In this document: positions 22,759 to 33,959 of the stretch, one piece after another
Layout: every line of letters starts with the position of its first letter
Position numbering within the stretch: position 1 is the first letter of the stretch
Assembly (NCBI GenBank): GCA_023846275.1
Contig: CM043868.1
Location: 6,343,653 to 6,407,652 of the forward strand
From: Vanilla planifolia
Lineage: Eukaryota; Streptophyta; Magnoliopsida; Asparagales; Orchidaceae
Direction of reading: 5' to 3'
Length of the DNA stretch: 64,000 nt
Notes under the pieces: model-generated
Told to the model about the DNA's origin: nothing
What the model saw: the letters and a program-made list of their open reading frames with translations, nothing else
The model's database searches: none
Program-made: the position numbers and the translations under genes

Positions 22759-23390
22759 CGTTTCTTCAGCGTACGTGCAGCTACAGTTGACTCCCCCAAA
22801 ATCCAAATAGAAATTGCCCAGCTGAAGTATAGAAATTGACATTGACAAATATGTCATAACTTTAGCAGAAAATGTCTACAAAACTACACAAGAAAAATTG
22901 ACAGAGAGATCACGAAGTGGTCAAATCAAAGGTTCATAAATGAATTGCCCTGCCTACCAATAACGAATCTCCCGGCTTGTCTCAACAGAAATCCTGCCGT
23001 CTAATTAGAACCTTAAAGCCTCCTTCTCCACAAGGTGCCGACTACGAACTTCTATGCACATTCTACGCTTAAAAGCCTCAACCGCTTAGCTTGTCTTCCA
23101 TATAGCGCCAGCCGTCGAGTTCCTTCATTCCTCGATTACACCAATCAACCTTAACTAGCCACAGTGGTAATGCTCCTGGAGACACTGCAAGCCGAGCTTC
23201 CCCGATGTACCGTAATTAACTTAAACCCTAAAAATTTAAGGTGACAAAGGCGGGAGAGGAGATTGTAAAAAGGTTCAAATAATATACCGCAATTAACTTC
23301 TAGCATTAGTGACTACGATGCAGGTTTGAAATCCTTCGAAGTTTCGATTTGTGCCTTCACTTGGTTCCACAGGTCTTGGCCATAAACTTT
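22759..23390 (-). promoter_or_regulatory. TIO: TIO 5' UTR and promoter region
   Basis: A stretch of more balanced base composition directly upstream of the TIO start codon, unlike the AT-rich flanks. A possible 5' UTR intron acceptor TACTTCAG precedes 22821. No TATA box is obvious. A telo-box lies at 23223-23231. The transcription start cannot be placed from sequence. Confidence 0.5.
23223..23231 (+). promoter_or_regulatory. Telo-box AAACCCTAA
   Basis: An exact AAACCCTAA about 465 bp upstream of the TIO ATG. Telo-boxes are known in promoters and 5' regions of plant genes active in cycling cells, which would suit a cytokinesis kinase. A 9-bp match can also occur by chance. Confidence 0.4.
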
Positions 23391-25373
23391 CAAGTTCAAA
23401 AAAATATATTTTAATATTAAAAATATCAAAAAAAAACTTCAAATAGTTTTTATAATATTTTTCATAAACTTTTAAATTGATTTTTTAAAATAATTTTTCG
23501 AAGTTTTATCTATCACAAATATTCATAGCGAATAGAACAATAATAAATAAATAAAATTATTGCATAAGCATGTGCAATACACAAAAGAAATTTGTGTGTG
23601 ACTTTAAAAGAACTAGTTAAGAAGACTTTGTATTTTTCTGACAACTGTGATTAATCTAGATTGTAGAATTGTTTAGTGTAAATCATATAATAATTAATTA
23701 AATATATCTTTTCATAATATATTATTAATAAGTTTAATTAATATTTATAAAAAAATATATTTAAGATTAATTATTTAATATTCAATAAAAAAAATACTAA
23801 CATAACAAAGATTGACAAAAACAAATACTAACATATAACATAATTTATGGTGATTGGTCCAAAATTGTTTTTAATAGTGGCTATCATCACAAATCATAAA
23901 ATGAATAATTGATGCATAGAAGTTGTGTATGTCTTTATCTGTGATTAGAACTCATAAATAATCTATTTGTAATAGACATTGATCACTAATGTGCAAACTT
24001 TTATAATCAAAAGAAATCATAAGCTATATCCATTGTTTCCATCATACTCAATGTGTTGATTATAATGTACTTGTGTTTTGCATTCGATATCAAAATTTAC
24101 AGTGGCGTGCTGAATACAAGACATTCCAAAAATCAAATTGTCTCATTTTTTCATTTAAAACTATTAAAAAATAATTTCATAATAATTCGTAAATAGTTTA
24201 ACATGATAAATTATTAATCATTTTTATCATAAGTCATATAATTATATGTAAAATAGTAAATTCAATTATTACTTGGAAAAATTAAATAAAAGATTTGGCA
24301 TATTAAAGAATTCAAAAAGTGAAATTACAAAAACCAAAAAGAAGAGGGAGCTAGTGTCTCAAGAGTCAGAAATAGTTCATCAAAAATAAGTACAAAGTAA
24401 CATTCAAGACTAGACCTCTTTTTAGTGATCGAACTAAAAAAACGAGATCTTACAAACCTTTTTATAGTTATTAAAGTAATGAAAATTGTTTCGACAAAGA
24501 TAGTTTAACTATCTGCATGCATTGAGAAGTGAGGGAGCTACCACTATTTCCTAGGAAGTTATCATCACTATAACTTAATTACTTAAGTTGATTGCACTTG
24601 AATAGGAATTATTAACATTAAGGGTAAATACTAGAACATTGGTCCATTAGCTTTAAATGAAGAGCATAAGGGCATAAGGCAAAGCCCTTGAGTAGTCAAC
24701 TCTAGATGATTAGGATTAAAGTATTTCAATTCCAATAATTTGAATGTCACTTTTTTTACTTTAATTTATTAAACCTTAAGCTTTCAAGTCATAAATTCAT
24801 GAGCCTTAAGGGCACAACTTCAAGCACCATGGTCTTAGTGGCCCTAGCCTAAGGAGTTCATCATTGATACCTATCATGTCTATTAGATCAATAACTTAGA
24901 TTTCATATGTAAATTTTGCTTCTTCAGTCAAACATTAAACTCTTTATATTTTTATTTATGTTGTAATGAAAAATTATTATAAACTTTTACAAAAAAAATC
25001 AAATCATAAAGGTAACATGTAATTACAATTTGCTAATGATTGATAACTTATCAAATACGTAATTCATTTTATCTTTCTACCTTTAAATGAAGCTTGCTAT
25101 AGTTTTGATTCTCTTTAACTTAGTATTTATCTAAAGCACAAGATCACTAACATGAGACAATTTAACACAATGCTAAACATCTAAGCACTTGAGTAGATCC
25201 TTGAGACAATTTGAGGAGTGTCTTAAGATTTGAAGGTGAGAATACAAAGCACTTGAAAATCACATAAAAGATGAGTGAATTATGATATTTCAATAATTTT
25301 AAACTGAATTGTTAATTAAGTAAAACTACTACAGAAGACTTAGCACATGATATGTTTATGAAGAGCCATGTTT
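23391..25373. other. Intergenic AT-rich stretch
   Basis: Very AT-rich, with many short A and T runs. I see no gene, transposon protein or repeat unit on either strand. Confidence 0.6.
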
Positions 25374-25447
25374 CTAGCTCCTAACAATGATTGTTTCTAA
25401 ATAATTAGGAGTAGTTAACAAGGAATGGTTAGGAAGAAAATTTGAGA

Positions 25448-25479
<32 letters not shown>

Positions 25480-25930
25480 AGTAAAAGAATCAAATTAAAT
25501 AAATTCTTGATGTCTTTCTTATTTTCTCCTCCCCATGATAAGAGATCCAAGTGCATATTCATAGTAATACAAAAAAAAGGTTTTTCTAGTCCATGCATAT
25601 TATAATTTCTCATATAGGTTGCATCAAACAAGTGGGTTGTTGCACTTATCCTTGCACCTATGCACATGAATCTCATGGAGCGAAATAAGTGATCTATGGT
25701 GCATCTACCATGCTTTGGTTGGTGCACACAGGCATTCCCCATCATACATAGCTTGCAACAATGCAAGAACATGTGTGAGGTTTGCCATAGCACATGTTGC
25801 AAGCTATCATAGGTGCTGCATGTGCAACATATGCCTTGTGTGTCACATGTTCTAGTTCTCAATATAAGCAATAATTCTTTTTTTCATTTTCATCACTTAA
25901 AGGTCATTATCTTCCTCGAGGCATCCTTAA
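25374..25930. repeat. Possible distant member of the gypsy LTR family
   Basis: The layout loosely follows the LTR family of the window: a purine-rich start with a GA tract, then a moderately GC-rich core rich in TGCAC/GCATG words, then TTCATTTTCATCAC. A 165-codon open frame on the minus strand (25374-25871) has no recognisable domain and is probably chance. Confidence 0.25.
25449..25473 (+). repeat. (GA)n microsatellite
   Basis: About 12 GA units preceded by TTTGAGAA. Confidence 0.95.
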
Positions 25931-27369
25931 TATTAAATGGTTCAATAATTAACTAAACTTAGAATAAATCATCTAATTATAAGCATAATTTGAATCCCAT
26001 CAAATCTCCTTTTTCTTTAAATATAGCCAAATTTCTCTATTATATTAGTGTCAACCTCAAATCATGGTTCTCAAAATTATTTGAAACTGAGTTGATGGAA
26101 TTGAGATTAACTATTCTTAATGCTTTAACATCATAAATAAGCTATTCTAATGTAGCTTCCACCTTAAAGGGATATGGTGCAATCACCTTGATAAAATACC
26201 TCCCACATCTCTTGATTCATTTTATTCTCTTTCTCTACAATTTTTTCATCAACATTGAACTAAGATCTCATACCAAAATATGATCTATCTATGTTGTATC
26301 TTATTCCAATATCTCAATAACATCTCAAGTGTTATTAACTTGCCTAAAAGTAAAGATTAACAGAAAAAGACTTACCTTAACCATATAGTGCATTCACTAT
26401 TTCCTAACAAACCAATCACAAGGCACCTAGAAGAGAATCACACATACACATGCCCGAGGGAATCAAGCAGACAAAAGGGAGATAGACGTGGGTTCACATG
26501 AATGTCATTTTTTCACCTATGACACAAGTGACTCCACATGAACACCTTTTTTTTGCCCCATTGACACAAAGAGGTCTCAAACTTACAACCTAATCTATGT
26601 TGATCCCATAAGAACTAATGAGCACAAAACCCAGTGGTTGTTAACTAATGATTATTTTAGTTGATGACATATTATGGTGGTTGATTATGATTGAGCAAGG
26701 CACACACTAGTCAAATGAATTGAAGCTCATTGACCTTTGGTCTCAAAGTACTTGGCTCAACTTGTTGATCTTGGAGTTTCATGGGTAAGCTCCACATGGC
26801 ATAATTAAGCCATTTAGAATTCTTCATCTCTTGTAGTACCTAGTAAAATGTTAAGCCATTTTTTCTTTTACAATGTGGCACTTAAGATTGCATTTATCTT
26901 CACTTATGATGCATATAAGTTGAATCACCTTTGAGAAGAGAGAGAGAGAGAGAGAGATTGCTAAAGAAGAGAAGATTAAAATCTATATAATGAACTAATG
27001 GAAAGGGTGAAAATTAATTCACCAACATTTGATGATTAGATGGACCCAAAATTTTTTATGGATTGATGGACAGACATGGACTAGTACTTTGACTGGTAGT
27101 CCATGTCTATTGGGAGGGGGTGAGATTTTCCAATATGAAATTGATTAGAGATGCTAACACTTAGTTGAATTAAGAAAGACAATTTGCATTTTCTAAAAAA
27201 ACCACTGATGATGAGTTTGGCAGAGATGAATGAAATTCTAAATTTTAAATACAGTTGACTCATTATTACTTACTAGATGAGTTAGTTACTTGATGTTAGA
27301 GTATCTCAATTTAGCTCACAAGCACACATACCAACTGGCATTACACCAGTTCCTTCAGACTCAGAGCTA
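25931..27369. other. Intergenic stretch with a second (GA)n tract
   Basis: No gene or element protein seen. A (GA)10 tract at 26938-26957 follows the same TTTGAGAAGAG lead-in as the tract at 25449, suggesting both descend from one repeat family. Confidence 0.5.
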
Positions 27370-28080
27370 TGCTAAAGCTAAATCTTATTTTGATTAGTCA
27401 TCTCTGTCAACTATATGGGTCGACTACAGTACTCCATTTTTTACTATAATTATTCTTGCTATTTTTGCTCTTATTCATCATAGTATATTTTTTAGCTATT
27501 TTGTGTCATCATTGACATCAATTTCTAATTGTTTGCATTAGTGTAGGCTTCACTGCTCTCAGTTGTCACCATTATCAGTCATCCATCATCACCCAATTAA
27601 TTGACATCACCTAGACACCCATCATTACCTAACCACCTACAACTCAACCATCCGTCATTGCCTAATCGCTCACCCATAGCCATCACCCACTAGTCTCATT
27701 GGGACTTGCAGCCATGCTTAAGCTAAATCTTATTTTTATTAGTCATCTTCATTAATTATAAATGGCAACTATAGTACTTCAATTTTTCCTTATGGTTACC
27801 CTTGATGTTTTCACTTTTATTCATCTTAAAACATTTTTCAACTATTTTGTGTCAACATCAACATCAGTTCTTATTCAATTACACTTGTGTAAATTATGCT
27901 CACCATTTTTGGTTATCTATCATATCCTAGTCAGTCATTATTTCTAATTGTAGCCATCATCGACTGTCTATCATTGCCTGATTACCTAACATCACCTAAT
28001 CCCCCACCATCACTAGGCTGTCATTGCTTCCTGGTTGACCACCATCGCTTGGCTACCCATCGACTACCAACCCTCTAACC
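27370..28080 (+). repeat. Two tandem copies of a 345-bp unit
   Basis: TGCTAAAGCTAAATCTTATTT at 27370 recurs with one base changed at 27715, and the match continues through TTTTGTGTCA..CATCA to about 27900. Each unit then ends in a pyrimidine-rich part full of CATCACCTA, CATCATC and CCATTG words. No coding potential. Confidence 0.75.
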
Positions 28081-28329
28081 ACCATTGTCCATCTCACCCA
28101 CGTTGGCATCTCCTGTCCCATCATTGTTGTCATCCAATGATCATGTGCATGATTGTAATTTTTTTTGCCTATGTTGTAATATTTTTCATACATTTTTATT
28201 TAATAGGGTTGAATCATTTGGAGTTAATGGCTTTGGAATTCTAAATATCTCTTTTGATTTCCTAAATGATTAACTCCATATTAGTTTTTCTCATATTGAC
28301 TTTTCATTTAAATAAGAGAGGCTTCATCA

Positions 28330-29832
28330 TTATTAGATGACATTATTTGTAAATAAAGTTTCTCTTATTTGTATTTTTTTACCTTTATGAGTAAAGAGTA
28401 TGTTCCAAATTATAGTTAGAGAGATTTCAACTTCTTCTCCCCTTGTAAGAGATAAAGATTAAAGATAAGATATCTTTTATTATGATAATTGACAACCAAT
28501 CAAATTTTCTCATCCTCCAACAACCTTTTCACAATGCCCTCAAGTCCTTATCTACCCTTTTACCCTCTTAGTCAAACCACCAAACCATCATCCTTCTTAA
28601 TAAGGCTCCAACCACCCACCTTATTATCCTAATAGCCTTCACCAACCTAAACCTTCACCTCATTACCATTTTTGTTCTTTCGTGCTCTACATAACAACTC
28701 TAAAGGAAACTATAAGCCATTATCACTATAAAGTTGAACTCTTTATTCTATTAAAGTATTTCACATAGAGTTTATTTTTAATTCTATATTTTATGTATGT
28801 AAAATTAGATGTGATAAAACTACTTAATAGAATTTTACTCTTGACACTTAATATATGCTATCCACTCTACTAAATATTCTACATTACAACTTAGACACTA
28901 ATTTTTGAATGATTCTAAAGTACCATATGCACCTCCTAGGCTTAATTAGTATATAGTAATCTTTAGCATTCTTTATTAGTTTATTAAACATGTCTTGTGT
29001 TATAGGCTCTAGTTAAGACATTGATAGAAGTCTAATTTATCCTAAATCAGACTCTTTTATTATAAGATGATGTTATTCCTCAATGAAGTTTCTATCATTT
29101 ATATTTTTCCACCTTTTGTGAGTGAGTATGCACCCAACCTTAGTTGGAGAGATTCCAACTTGGTATCCCCTTGTAAGAGATAAGGATTGAAAGTGTGAGA
29201 CGTTCTACTGAGGGACTCAACAATCAATGAAATTCTCTCTTTCTCCAACTTTCACATCATGACCCCTTAAACCCTCCATCATCCATCCTTTCATTATATC
29301 AATCAAAACCATCAAATCACCGCTCTTTTGAACAAGGCTCCAAATCCTAATGAACCACCTTATCACGCCTTTAGCCAAGCTTCTCCATAAATCCAAACCT
29401 CCACCTTGTCATCATTTTTCATCTTTAGTGCTTTACATGTTAGTATCATAAAAATGTAATCTCTTTTTGCAACTTCTATTTTTTAGGTCGTAATCCAAGG
29501 CTAAAGTTAGTTTTTCTTTTATTAAAGTACTTTACATAAAGTTTGCTTTTAATTCTCTATTTTATATATGCAGAAATGAATGTGATAGAATTACTAGATA
29601 AGAATTTATGCTTAATACTTAACATATGTCATATACTCCACTAAATATTTTACACTACAACATAACATACTAATTTTTGAAAAATTCTAAAATATCATAT
29701 GCACCACCTAGCCCTAATTAATATATGGTATCTTTTAATATTTTGTATTAATTTATTAAGTATCTTTTGTGTCATAGGCACCAATTTAGACCTTATAAAA
29801 GTCTAATTTGTCCTACATCACTACTCTTTATT
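28330..29832 (+). repeat. Two tandem copies of a 730-bp unit, LTR-like
   Basis: TTATTAGATGACATTATTTG at 28330 matches TTATAAGATGATGTTATTCC at 29060. The copies stay collinear through CCCCTTGTAAGAGATAA, TTAAAGTA.TT.ACATA, CATATGCACC.CCTAG and AGTCTAATTT.TCCTA. The last phrase resembles the TTTGTCCCACATCGG block near one end of many plant LTRs, so these may be two LTRs left in tandem. A gypsy interior begins about 150 bp further on. Confidence 0.7.
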
Positions 29833-29991
29833 TAAGATTAAAGAGCATATTGAACTATATGACATATTTTGATGACCTTTTAGGTTGATGTTATGTATTA
29901 AAGACTCTCATTACAAAATAGTTTCATTAAGGTTGGTTTATGACCTAGTTTGATGTAAAAAATGTTATCACATTAAATTTATTGCATTGAG

Positions 29992-32300
29992 TTGGCTTTT
30001 CAAAAGTTCTTCAAACATGGGCATTACTTGAGGTCCCTACTTCAAAGAAGAATTGGGTTAACTAACGGGAAGGTCTTTAGTAAAAATTATAATCAAACAC
30101 CTATAAGTGTTATGAAGATTAGTACCACAGCTAATACAAGTGATAAAGGCAAGAAAATTATAAAGGTGGCTTATACCTTCAAATTCACATTCTTGTAAGA
30201 AAATTAGACATTACATGAATTAATGTGTATGGTTGAACATATTAGTTGAACCTATGGAAGAAAAGTGAGGAGGAATGTCTGGAGGATTAGCTTCATCTAG
30301 TAGTAGAACCATGCAATGATTCTTATGATATTGACGAGGCTTTGGAGGCTGCAAATCTAGTTTATGCATTGTGTGTTGGCTACCCGACAAGTTGACATAG
30401 ATTCAAGGATGACCATTATCTTTCAAAATTAGATCAAGTGTGGTGATAATGCATGTAAACTCATTATACGTAATGAGAGTTATGCCAATTCCATGATTCT
30501 ATCATAGATCATTAGGATGAAGTCAAAGCTCGAGTCAGCCTCACAACTACACCATAATATGTGGGTGGACAAATCTTTGATCATCATCACTAAGAAGTGT
30601 GTGTACCAATCAAATTAAGGGACTAGTTTGCGTGGATATGGTGTGATGTCATTCTTATGGACATTACTCATGTTTGTTTAAGGCTCCTTTGGTTAGATGA
30701 CCTTTGATTTATTCATTATAGGTGGTCAAACATTTATGGCTTTGAATCAAAAGAAAAGAATAATATATTGATTCCAATAAGGCCAAAAGATTCTTTAGCT
30801 AATAAGGTCAAGGAGTCATATGAGCTAATAAAGAAAATTAACTCATTATGTCTCTTGAGTAAATATCAAATTAAGTGTGGAAGTCAAGAGAGTGAAATTA
30901 TCTATACCATTGTGGAGATGTTCAGGATCGATTAGAGGGGTTTAAGGATTCTTATGTTGAAGAGTTTTTAGATCAATTACCACAACTAGTAGGTACTTAG
31001 CATTCCATAGATGGCATTTCAATGTCATCTTCACTTAATTTGCCATTATAGAAAAATCCTAACTAAGCATACTCAAGATTTGCTTTCAAAGGAATTTAGT
31101 TTGAAGAGTTGGTTTCCATGCATAATTTCTACATTGTAAAATAAGATGAAAGTTTGTATATGTCTACAAACAGTAATGCTATACACAAGATCAAAATTAA
31201 GTATTTATTTTTGAAATTAAGTCTTGATGATTTGCTCAACATGATGGTTAGATGAGAAGTGGATACCACTAGATTAAGTTTGGGAAGATGATGAATGATA
31301 ATCACCTTAAAAACAATGTAAGGTTTGTATGATTGGCTTGTTATATTACTCAAGTTACCCAAATACCTTAATTAGTGTCATGTCTATCATGACATATGTT
31401 TTTCAACCTTTTATATGGGTTTTTCTTGTTGTTTACATTAACAACATTCATATTTATAGTTGAACTCGAGGAGATAAGTTATCTCAGTTTTACCAAACAT
31501 TTTAGGTACTTCAAAGTGCAAAATTATATGTCAATCTTGGTAAGTGTTGCTTCATGATGACAATAGTGACCTTTCTAGTATTTTTTAGTATTGAGTAAGA
31601 AAGGTAAACCTAAGGAAAACATGGTGATCCAAGAGTGGCTTGCACCCTTTACAAAACATGATGTCCATTGTTTCCATAGGCTCTCTACATTTTACTTGAG
31701 GCTTTAGCACCATAATTATTATTATTATGGATTGTCTTAAGAAAGGAAAGTTTTGTGAACTCAATTAATTATTAGAGCTTTTGTGACCATATCTAAGTTG
31801 GTTTGAGGTTAAATCTAAGCACTATAAATCTTTTGCAATACTCTAACATATATGGGTTTTTATCATTACTAATTTTTTAATTCTAAATTTATGGATTTGT
31901 CATCATCAAATGAGAGAGATTATTGAACCTCTTTATCATTGTGTTTATTATTTGATGAGAACAAAGCCATTTATCTATGAACTATTGTTTTCCTTTTGAG
32001 TATTTTAAAATCATGTCTCTTAAAGTAAATTCATAAAATGTTCAATGGAGACATAATGGTCATTAGAACAACAAAATTATTTCAAGCATGGGTTAGTGAC
32101 TTGAAGAGCTCATTGGCAAAGTTTATGAAGATATTATAATAGGCATTAGGAATAAAGATTGAGCATATTTGGCAATGTAATTGGGATGACTTAAATGTTA
32201 ATTGAGTGAATTTTTTTGGTTCATCTTTACTTGGCATAGAATGTAAACCTATGAAAATAATAATGAGACACTAGGAACATTCCTTATGAACCATTATTCA
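29992..32300 (+). pseudogene. Ty3/gypsy gag-pol remnant (protease, RT)
   Basis: Reading the plus strand across frame breaks: gag tail near 29992-30198 (TTANTSDKGKKI), acidic linker with YDIDEALEAANLVYALCVGY (30330-30390), then a protease/linker region ending in WLDDL near 30690, where plant gypsy has DACHLLLGRPWLYD. Next is RT: STNSNAIHKIKIKYLFLKLS then LDDLL (31160-31240), matching the CRAINNITIKYRFPIPRLDD block. Further on come FIVELEE, YMSILV and FHRLSTFYLRL (31440-31700). RNase H and integrase are not legible. Stops occur every few codons. Confidence 0.75.
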
Positions 32301-33959
32301 AGTTTTTTACACACAACTTACGTTGAATAAAAACACATAATCATTCAAAATGAAAGGATTTCTCATTCACAAACTTGTTTTCAAACTCATGTGATTATTG
32401 TTAGAAATCAATGATGTTAGAACATTCAATTGTATTCACAAACTAATCTTTATCATATTTAGAATGCATTACGTTCAAGAATTTTGAAGTTTTATGAATC
32501 AAAAGATTCTTTCAAATCACCAAAATTATACATAATATATGCCATGTATCACATACATTACATTGAAAAGTGTTACTTCATTTCTACAAGATAGTGTAGT
32601 GCATATGAAACATCATTTATGATGTATTGTACTACATCTAATTTAGACATTAGAGTATGTAGGAAGGAGTAGATGATACATAGCTTGTGAGTTCCAACCA
32701 AAGACTAATGTGTCATATGAGCATGACAAATATTCAAACTCAAAGCTAAACAAGATAATAGGCATTAATGTAGTCAAACTTGTACAATGTATCAATAGTA
32801 CAACATGACAAGAAGCAACTATAGCTTGATCATACCACCTTCATCCATATACAATGATCAAATCTACTCTAAGTAGTTCATTAGTGCTATATCGTATAAT
32901 ATGAAGTGGATTATCATGCATGTAAGATTCATCGCATTGCACAAGTTCATATAAATGACTTTAGATACATTGTCATGCAAAGAAGATATCATGTATCATA
33001 TGCGTATGAACAATCAACTTGTACTCTATTAACTTTAATGTACATGTATGATTTTGCATCATGCTGAAAATTCTTTAGAGCACAATGGAGTGTATTAAGA
33101 ATAAAGAATAATATAAAAGAAGAATACATTTTTCTATACCTTTAACTAATTCATTTTGGTTGACAAGTTCTTCATCCCAAAAATTGGACCAATTTTATTT
33201 TCATCTCTTAAGAACTTAGTTATAGGTGTTTGTATAAATTATTCTAAGGTGTTGTATATCATGTTGTTAATAGATATTGTGTTTGAATCAAGTAATTGGT
33301 TTGTGTGTGACCATGTGCATCTTGTGATTGTAAGCTTAATGGAGTTGCTGTTAGTTAGGTTGATCAAGGAATTACGAGGGTTGTCAGCTACCAATTAGTT
33401 AGGCAAAAGGCATTAGCTTGTAGATGCCTTTTTGAATCAATCAAGGTGGATGTACACAAAGTGTTGTGGCATAACCACTTTGACTTTCTGTGTGAGCATT
33501 ATTACATGTCCTTAAATATTTCTATCTACTTTATAATAAATAAAAAATTAAATTAAAAGTTAATAAATTTTTTCGAGGAAAGCTATTTGGTTAATTTGTT
33601 TTAGTCATTACGTAAACAATAAGAAGTTTGCTTAAAGCATAACTCAAATTTGTATTTTTTACTTAACTTTGAGTTTGAAGAAATTAAGTATCATTTTCAT
33701 AAGAAAATTTAAGAGGCATAATTCCCACCCCACCTTCTTTTGTGATGCCAAGTTCCTTCCACTGAGTACATCTCAAGCCCATTCAATAAATAAATTCTTC
33801 TTATTAAATGACCTTAAATAAAATTTTGTTCTTATTAGGTGGTTCTAAGCACAATTTTCTAAGTATTAATCAACTATGTGATAAGAAATGCCATATTCTA
33901 TTTTTCTCATCTCATTATCTCATAAAAAGGATTAACAAGTAATCTTAAATAGGTTATAC
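32301..33959 (+). other. LTR-like stretch after the gypsy pol
   Basis: AT-rich. 32560-33120 is rich in CATATGA/GTATGA words like 19390-20059 and may be the 3' LTR of the gypsy element to its left. The part at 33420-33500 (CACAAAGTGTTGTGGCATAACC) recalls copia LTR sequence and may precede the copia relic. Open frame 33156-33398 has no known domain. Confidence 0.3.

Noticed and set aside
25374..25871. 165-codon open frame on the minus strand, the longest outside the L1
   Set aside because: Cys/His/Thr-rich with no domain order, ends in a Ser-Leu run from the GA microsatellite, and overlaps an LTR-like block; most likely chance.
27370..29832. CRISPR-like or satellite array
   Set aside because: Only two copies of each unit, no spacers of regular length, and a eukaryotic context.
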